NCBI GenBank assembly: GCA_039182965.1
Contig: JBCDBW010000007.1
Coordinates: 4,282 to 68,281 of the forward strand
Length of the DNA stretch: 64,000 bases
Direction of reading: 5' to 3'
Origin: JBCDBW01 sp039182965
GTDB taxonomy: Bacteria; Verrucomicrobiota; Verrucomicrobiia; Verrucomicrobiales; DEV007
Shown: piece by piece, positions 59,052-64,000 of the stretch
Numbering within the stretch: position 1 is the first letter of the stretch
Layout: each line of letters begins with the position of its first letter
Position numbers and translations under genes: made by a program
The notes under the pieces: generated by a model
Database searches by the model: none
What the model was told of the DNA's origin: nothing
What the model saw: the letters and a program-made list of their open reading frames with translations, nothing else

Positions 59052-59552
59052 ATGCAGTTGCAAGCGACGGGAGGGGGCGCCTGGGAGATGGTGGAGATGC
59101 GTGAGATGGAGTTTCACTTGCTTTCGAGCATCGGCCCGTCAGCGAATGTTTCTGGGGACGAACGCGCGACGCGGCGTTTGTTTCCAACAGGAGCGATCAG
59201 CGGTGAGGAGAGAGAGGGTGATGATTGGAAAGAACTAGTTGTTCCAGACCTAGAGCGGGCGTTTAGGAATGCCATTGAAGTGGTGAACGGTGATTTGGCA
59301 GCGGTGGAGCAGTCGGAGAGGGAAGGAGAGGTTTTTTTTCGTGTTAAGGTCTCTGCGGAGCATACGGAGCATTGGTATAGTGCTTTGAATCAAGCGCGAT
59401 TGGTCTTAGCGGAGAAGTTTGGTTTACCGGCGTCTGAAGAAGAGTTTCTATCGGAGTCGGCAGTGGTTGATGAGCGGTGGTTGGCGGGGGCGCAGTCGTA
59501 TCTTTACGCGGTGATTCAGACTTTTTTATTGGAGTCAGTGATGGGCGTGTAA
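59052..59552 (+). CDS. DUF2017-like protein
   Basis: A 166-residue helical protein. Residues about 10-30 (WEMVEMREMEFHLLSSIG) and FRVKVSAEHTEHWYSALNQARLVLAEKFG with the ending YLYAVIQTFLLESVM fit DUF2017, a small protein often encoded just after clpS in actinobacteria and others. Role unknown; the conserved gene order suggests a function with ClpS/ClpAP. ATG 59052 is preferred over a GTG three bases upstream; it lies nine bases after the clpS stop, so these genes are one unit. Confidence 0.75.
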   Translation: MQLQATGGGAWEMVEMREMEFHLLSSIGPSANVSGDERATRRLFPTGAISGEEREGDDWKELVVPDLERAFRNAIEVVNGDLAAVEQSEREGEVFFRVKVSAEHTEHWYSALNQARLVLAEKFGLPASEEEFLSESAVVDERWLAGAQSYLYAVIQTFLLESVMGV

Positions 59553-59701
59553 GAGTTTTGGGTGGGGATATTGCAGCCCGATGCCGAGATGGGTAGAAGT
59601 CGGTATGTCAAGGTCGCTGTCCATTTTCGGTGTCTGATCGTGGGGAACGCAGGGCAGTTGATGCGTGCGTTTCGGAGACAATGCCCGCGGTGGTTGGAAG
59701 A

Positions 59702-60568
59702 CTATCGGAAGACGATTGTCTTGTTATCGTAGACGAGGACGCGGCGTTGGGAGTGTGCCCAAAGCGCCCGTGCGAGGACTATTTTTTCGAGATCTTTGCC
59801 GCGTCGGATGAGATCCTTTACGGAGTCGCGGTGGGATACGTGGATTACGTCCTGAGCGATGATCGGTCCTTCATCGAGGTCTTCGGTTACGTAGTGTGAG
59901 GTGGCGCCGATGATCTTGACGCCGCGAGCGTGTGCGGAGTGGTAGGGGCGGGCACCGGGGAAGGCGGGGAGGAAGGAGTGGTGAATATTGATGATCTTGT
60001 TCGGGTAGGCATCGATCAGGTGATGACCGAGGATTTGCATATAGCGTGCGAGGACGACGGTGTCGATATCATTGTTTTGAAGCAGCTCGATTTCCGCGCT
60101 TTCCTGTTGGGCCTTGTTTTCGGGAGTAATGGGGAAGTGATGGAAAGGGATTTGGAAGCGATCAGCAATGGGTTTGAGGATGGTGTGATTGCTGACAATC
60201 AGAGAAATATCAATGAGAAGTTCGCCGGATTCATGCCGCGAGAGGAGGTCATAAAGGCAATGACTTTCCTTTGAGACGAAGATGGCTGTGCGCGGGAGCG
60301 TGTCGGAGAATTCGAGATCGGCGCGCATCTGAAAGCGGTCGACTATGGGTGTGAGGGCCTTGAGGAGGTCATTGCGAGTAATGGTAAATTTTTCCAGTGT
60401 CCACTCGATTCGCATGAAGAGGACATTGGTTTCGGTATCGACATGTTGGTCGAGGTGAACGATGTTGCCGCCGTGATCGACAATGAGGCCTGTGGTATTG
60501 TGAACGATACCTGGTTGATCGGGGCAAGAGATGAGGAGGATCGCAGTGGGAGTTGAAGCTACTGTCAT
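59702..60568 (-). CDS. purU: Formyltetrahydrofolate deformylase
   Basis: A 288-residue PurU. The N-terminal ACT domain (residues 1-90) has AILLISCPDQPGIVHNTTGLIVDHGG. The formyltransferase-like part has the catalytic IINIHHSFLPAFPGARPYHSA and ATSHYVTEDLDEGPIIAQDV, with the essential Asn-His-Asp trio in place. It hydrolyses 10-formyltetrahydrofolate to formate and THF, feeding purT-type purine synthesis and balancing folates. Length is normal. The same window holds purH, another folate-dependent purine gene. The upstream neighbour is the tRNA-Leu gene. Confidence 0.95.
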   Translation of the reverse strand: MTVASTPTAILLISCPDQPGIVHNTTGLIVDHGGNIVHLDQHVDTETNVLFMRIEWTLEKFTITRNDLLKALTPIVDRFQMRADLEFSDTLPRTAIFVSKESHCLYDLLSRHESGELLIDISLIVSNHTILKPIADRFQIPFHHFPITPENKAQQESAEIELLQNNDIDTVVLARYMQILGHHLIDAYPNKIINIHHSFLPAFPGARPYHSAHARGVKIIGATSHYVTEDLDEGPIIAQDVIHVSHRDSVKDLIRRGKDLEKIVLARALWAHSQRRVLVYDNKTIVFR

Positions 60569-60630
60569 GCCGAGCCGGTGATGATGGGTTGTGCCGCCTT
60601 GAGCTTCCGGGGGCTGATCACGAAAGGAAG

Positions 60631-60712
<82 letters not shown>

Positions 60713-60762
60713 AAGAAAGGAGGGAATAGATAGGTTGCAGCGGCCTTTGTTGCAAGTGATTT

Positions 60763-61125
60763 TCATGAATTCGAGGGACTTATGGCGGGATGAGGATCTT
60801 GGCGGATGGGGATGGCCTCGCAGACTTGGCGCCAGCCGGGAAAGTTCCATTTATTGGGGAAGTCGCGGCATTGGGCGGGCTTGGCGTTGTTGATACGACA
60901 CACAAGACCGTCGAGGAATTCGCAGGAGCCGTCGGCTTTTTCGAGGAGGGAGAGACCAGATCGATTTTGGCGGAGGCGAGTGTGTTTTGCGATAAAATCC
61001 GATTCGGGGAGGTTCAGGTATTTGGCGATGGCAGTGATGTCCTCCGCGGTAAGGACGACTTCGCCCGGCCAGCGGCAGCAATTGGCGCAGCGTTGGCACT
61101 GATAGTGAATCTCTTGAGATGGCAT
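60763..61125 (-). CDS. YkgJ-family cysteine-cluster protein
   Basis: A 120-residue protein with the cysteine cluster YQCQRCANCCRWPGEV (residues 9-24), then LTAEDITAIAKYLNL, and another cysteine group at GSCEFLDGLVCRI and AQCRDFP. These eight cysteines match the YkgJ (UPF0153) family, thought to bind a metal or iron-sulfur centre. The biochemical role is unknown. Start ATG 61123-61125; no signal peptide, so cytoplasmic. It is divergent from the RmlD-like gene by about 296 bases, which hold no other gene. Confidence 0.9.
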   Translation of the reverse strand: MPSQEIHYQCQRCANCCRWPGEVVLTAEDITAIAKYLNLPESDFIAKHTRLRQNRSGLSLLEKADGSCEFLDGLVCRINNAKPAQCRDFPNKWNFPGWRQVCEAIPIRQDPHPAISPSNS

Positions 61126-61421
61126 GGGTTGGGCTGCGGGGCTCGGCGGCGAGACGAAGTTGTCGAGAAAATATGCTGGCCGGTTGGGTGAAAATGGTGG
61201 AAAGCTGAAAGGGTAGATTCTATGGAAGTCTTTCTAAGCGGACCAGCATTGATGTGGAGAATTGGGCGCATTGTACCTGAGGGCAGTGGGTGGGGGGGTG
61301 ATGGGGTAGGGTGTTTTTCACAGGGCGATTTAGGGAGGATTTGGCGTCGCCGAAGGCTTGTTGCGAGTCATGGGGGCCGGTTTAGCGAGTCATCTCTTCA
61401 ATTCTTAAACCCGTTGTGTCG

Positions 61422-62315
61422 ATGAGAATCGCGATTACCGGGAGCGGCGGGCGATTGGGGGCTGCGTTGGCGAGAGGATACCGTGATCGGCATGAGGTGA
61501 CGGGATTGGATCGATTTGGGTTGGACTTACGATGGCGTGAATCGATTGAGAAGGCATTGGGCGGAATGGAGTTTGATATTCTTATCAATGCGGCTGCGGT
61601 CACGAACGTTGACTATTGTGAGCTGAATCGTGAGGAAGCGTTTTTGGTGAATGAGGCGGCTGTGCGGACGATGGCGGAGATTTGTCGGGGCAAGGGGGCG
61701 AGGATGATTCATGTAAGCACGGACTATGTTTTTGAGGGTGAGGAGGCGGGGTTACGTGCGGAGGACGATGCGGTGGGACCCAAGAGCATTTATGGCAAGT
61801 CGAAGCTGGCGGGGGAGCATGCGTTGCTCGAGGTGGACCCCGAGTATTTGGTGATCCGAACTTCATGGGTTTTTGGGCCAGATCGGCGGAGTTTTCTGGA
61901 TTCGATTATTGACCGGGCGATGTATTTGGAGGGTGTGGAGGCGATTGAGGACAAGTATTCGAATCCGACGTATACCCTTGATTTTGTTTCGATGCTGGAG
62001 CCGTTCTTGGAGGAGAACCGATTGGGCGGGCGGCTGAATTTGTGCAATGCGGGATCGTGCAGTTGGCGTGAGTATGGTCAGGCGGGACTAGACTGCGCGG
62101 CGGCAAAGGGCTTGTCTTTAAAAACGAGGGAACTGGTGGGGATCGGGCTAGCAGAAATGGATCAATTTGTGGCCCCGCGGCCGGTGCATACCGCGATGTC
62201 GGTGGCGAAGTATGAAGCGGAGTCGGGGCGAAAGGTTCGATGCTGGGAAGAGGCTGTGGAGATGTATATTCGCGATTATTTTTTACCTCGGCAGGGGGTT
62301 TGCGTTGAGGATTAG
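61422..62315 (+). CDS. dTDP-4-dehydrorhamnose reductase-like protein (RmlD/RfbD family)
   Basis: A 297-residue short-chain dehydrogenase of the extended type. It starts MRIAITGSGGRLGAALARGY, the NAD(P)-binding glycine motif; it has AAVTNVDYCELNREEAF, the VSTDYVFEGEEAG serine region, and the catalytic YGKSKLAGE (Tyr, Lys). RmlD makes dTDP-L-rhamnose, but other rml genes are not seen here, so it could act on another nucleotide sugar. ATG 61422 is chosen over a GTG at 61416. It may be followed by mreB on a separate transcript. Confidence 0.87.
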   Translation: MRIAITGSGGRLGAALARGYRDRHEVTGLDRFGLDLRWRESIEKALGGMEFDILINAAAVTNVDYCELNREEAFLVNEAAVRTMAEICRGKGARMIHVSTDYVFEGEEAGLRAEDDAVGPKSIYGKSKLAGEHALLEVDPEYLVIRTSWVFGPDRRSFLDSIIDRAMYLEGVEAIEDKYSNPTYTLDFVSMLEPFLEENRLGGRLNLCNAGSCSWREYGQAGLDCAAAKGLSLKTRELVGIGLAEMDQFVAPRPVHTAMSVAKYEAESGRKVRCWEEAVEMYIRDYFLPRQGVCVED

Positions 62316-62334
62316 GAAGGGAGGGGGTGTTTCC

Positions 62335-62362
62335 TTGACCTTGGGGTGGCTCCAGATAGTAT
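62335..62362 (+). promoter_or_regulatory. Sigma-70-type promoter candidate for mreB
   Basis: TTGACC (62335-62340), spacer of 16, TAGTAT (62357-62362). Predicted start near 62369, about 145 bases before the mreB ATG, in the 198-base gap after the RmlD-like gene. Confidence 0.5.
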
Positions 62363-62513
62363 GTCGACGAGGGATGGATTTGAGCGATATCGGGTTCGCC
62401 GGACGAGAGACGCGGCGGCTGATGGGTGAGGGATCTGTTCTGAAGTGTTGGGGGATCCCCAGGGATTGTGGAGTGCTGGATGAGTAGAGATTTTTGTAAC
62501 GACAGGTTTTGAT

Positions 62514-63542
62514 ATGTTCGGAGATTTTTTCGGGTTTTTATCGAGTGACATAGGGATTGATTTAGGGACGGCGAACACCTTAGTGAACGTGAAGGATCAC
62601 GGGATTGTGCTGCGTGAACCGTCGGTGGTGGCGGTCAAAGCAGGGACAAGCGAGGTGTTGGCGGTGGGGGATGATGCGAAGCGGATGTTGGGACGGACGC
62701 CCGGCAATATTGTTGCGATCCGTCCTCTAAAGGACGGGGTGATTGCGGATTTTGAGATTACACAGGCGATGTTGCGTCATTTCATCCACAAGGTGCACAA
62801 TCGGCGGCGAATGGTGCGTCCGCGGGTGGTGATTGCGGTGCCTTCGGGTATCACAGAAGTAGAGAAGCGGGCGGTCAAAGAGTCGGCGCAGCAGGCGGGG
62901 TCACGCGAGGTGTTTTTGATAGAGGAGCCGATGGCGGCGGCAATTGGTGTGGGGTTACCGGTGCAGGATGCTTCTGGGAATATGATAGTGGACATCGGTG
63001 GTGGGACGACAGAGGTGGCGTTAATTTCTTTGGCGGGGATTGTGTATAGCCGCAGTGTGCGGGTGGCGGGTGACGAGTTGGACGAGGCGGTGATGCAGTA
63101 TATGAAGCGGGCTTACAATTTGATGATTGGCGAAAGGACGGCAGAGGACATCAAGATTCGGATTGGGTCGGCATATCCGACGGGCAAGGAGAGTTCGATG
63201 GAAGTAAAGGGGCGTGACTTGGTGGCCGGGCTGCCGAAGACGATATCGGTTACGTCGCAGGAGATTCGTGAGGCTTTGATGGATCCTTTGAACACGATTG
63301 TGGATTCCGTGCGGACGACCTTGGAACGGTGTCCGCCGGAATTATCGGCGGATTTGGTGGATCGGGGGCTTGTTTTGGCGGGGGGAGGGGCTTTGTTACG
63401 CGGCTTGGACAAGCTTTTGACTGAAGAGACGGGATTGCCGGTGCATGTGGCGGAGGATCCGCTGAGTGCGGTGGCTGAGGGGGCGGGGAAGGTGCTTTCC
63501 GAGCTGGCGTTCTTGAAGAAAGTGACGAGCACGGAGGCTTGA
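62514..63542 (+). CDS. mreB: Rod-shape determining protein MreB
   Basis: A 342-residue bacterial actin. The motifs follow the actin order: phosphate 1 DIGIDLGTANTLV, connect 1, phosphate 2 MIVDIGGGTTEVALISL, and the adenosine motif LAGGGALLRGLDKLL. The MreB hallmark REPSVVAV and IRPLKDGVIADF are present. It polymerises under the inner membrane and guides peptidoglycan synthesis for rod shape. The ATG at 62514 (MFGDFFGFL) has the amphipathic N-terminus used to bind membranes. mreC follows 289 bases later. A frame of 98 codons fits exactly between them. Confidence 0.97.
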   Translation: MFGDFFGFLSSDIGIDLGTANTLVNVKDHGIVLREPSVVAVKAGTSEVLAVGDDAKRMLGRTPGNIVAIRPLKDGVIADFEITQAMLRHFIHKVHNRRRMVRPRVVIAVPSGITEVEKRAVKESAQQAGSREVFLIEEPMAAAIGVGLPVQDASGNMIVDIGGGTTEVALISLAGIVYSRSVRVAGDELDEAVMQYMKRAYNLMIGERTAEDIKIRIGSAYPTGKESSMEVKGRDLVAGLPKTISVTSQEIREALMDPLNTIVDSVRTTLERCPPELSADLVDRGLVLAGGGALLRGLDKLLTEETGLPVHVAEDPLSAVAEGAGKVLSELAFLKKVTSTEA

Positions 63543-63835
63543 AACCGGTTCGGAGAGAGGATGGGATGGTTGGGTCCGGCTGGATCCCTGATGGGACGCG
63601 TGGTGAGGTGATAGCGGGGAGACGGGTGCGCACGGGGGGGGAACTTTGGGGCCGGCGTGGCCGCGCCTGTGTTGAAAGGGAGTGCTTCCTTTCCTGTGCA
63701 GGGCCGGGTTCTCGGGTCGGTTTTGGGCTAGCGATGGTGCATGTGTTTCTGTCCACCGACATGAGTCTGGGAGCATTAGGATTTCGCCTTTGTAAGTTGA
63801 GTGAATGTGGTGAACTATTGGAGCGGGTGGCATGA
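63539..63835 (+). CDS. Possible 98-codon gene between mreB and mreC (uncertain)
   Basis: An open frame from TTG 63539, overlapping the mreB stop, to a TGA at 63833-63835, overlapping the mreC start by four bases (ATGA). The encoded 98 residues are basic at the front, Cys-containing, and end in FRLCKLSECGELLERVA. No family or signal is recognised. Tight overlaps at both ends favour a coupled gene, but chance is likely, as mreBC are often adjacent; the gap may simply be an untranslated spacer. Confidence 0.25.
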   Translation: MKPVRREDGMVGSGWIPDGTRGEVIAGRRVRTGGELWGRRGRACVERECFLSCAGPGSRVGFGLAMVHVFLSTDMSLGALGFRLCKLSECGELLERVA

Positions 63836-64000
63836 AGCGCATCAATCTCATAGCCCTGCTCATATTCGTCGGGATCGTTGCCTGGATTTTCACCTTTGAC
63901 AATGCGGCGACGGACAAGATCCAGAGTGGTGCGATGTCGTTGCTGAGTCCTTTTATGAAGGCGAGCGGGAAGACCAAGGAGTTGTATCAGGATGTGAAGG
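63832..64000 (+). CDS. mreC: Rod-shape determining protein MreC (partial, runs off the right edge)
   Basis: The ATG at 63832 opens 56 codons: MKRINLIALLIFVGIVAWIF is a single transmembrane anchor, followed by a helix with SGAMSLLSPFMKASGKTKEL, the coiled-coil start of MreC. The frame is open to the window end. MreC is a periplasmic scaffold that links MreB filaments to the wall enzymes. The call rests on the anchor, the helix and the position after mreB. Confidence 0.82.
   Translation, partial: MKRINLIALLIFVGIVAWIFTFDNAATDKIQSGAMSLLSPFMKASGKTKELYQDVK

Overview
This 64-kb window looks like a chromosomal segment of a Verrucomicrobiota bacterium, most likely class Verrucomicrobiae. The signs are family content and context: several secreted or lipoprotein genes of the kind seen in that phylum, a short secretin-like protein, paired PilB-type ATPases with G-type pseudopilins, a DUF5069 protein, part of an Ebo cluster, and a PhoH-PgpH-YbeY operon. 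The assignment is inference; there is no rRNA. One tRNA, no CRISPR array and no phage module were seen. Most genes are housekeeping or envelope genes. The + strand is G-rich over C under genes of both orientations, as expected for one replichore; the two transposase loci break that pattern.

Layout. 1-3220: partial GbsR-like regulator, then two peroxiredoxin-like proteins and a zinc alcohol dehydrogenase divergent from an HxlR regulator with two N-terminal cysteines (a probable redox or electrophile response module). 3508-5444: a small secreted NTF2-like protein and an IS4-type transposase broken by several frameshifts. 5570-9953: DUF5069, L,D-transpeptidase, PII protein (glnB) with a sigma-54-like promoter, a secreted protein and a BtpA-family protein. 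10134-18838: OsmC, a USP-DUF389 membrane protein, a secreted protein, cystathionine gamma-synthase beside a second, fungal-STR2-like PLP enzyme, a membrane protein and a serine hydrolase. 19066-22672: Ebo genes in the order E-C-D. 22732-25631: LysM lipoprotein, stand-alone DsbD alpha-type domain and a WAxQD-repeat membrane-anchored protein. 25791-27174: an apparently intact insertion sequence with doubled repeats at both ends. 27255-32906: SET-domain protein, small lipoprotein, rplM-rpsI, purH, pdxJ. 32931-42465: cyclic-nucleotide-binding protein, a three-gene envelope operon including a secretin-like domain, an ABCG-type transporter, an AsmA-like protein, and rppH. 42493-50543: SulP transporter and a type IV pilus/type II secretion block (two ATPases, one inner-membrane platform protein, two near-duplicate pseudopilins). 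50577-52945: kdsB-pyrG. 53261-59552: two secreted proteins, then phoH, a 7TM-HD phosphodiesterase, ybeY, an unknown gene, clpS and DUF2017. 59702-64000: purU, tRNA-Leu, a YkgJ protein, an RmlD-like reductase, mreB and the start of mreC.

How the genes fit together. kdsB and pyrG overlap by 4 bases, joining CTP supply to CMP-Kdo formation. mreBC, the L,D-transpeptidase, kdsB and RmlD serve cell shape, wall and surface sugar. The pilus block encodes assembly ATPases and pseudopilins but no prepilin peptidase or complete secretin in this window. The best candidates for something little described are the tRNA-Leu with anticodon AAG, the Ebo subset, the secretin-like three-gene operon, the lysine-tailed SET protein and the paired PLP enzymes.
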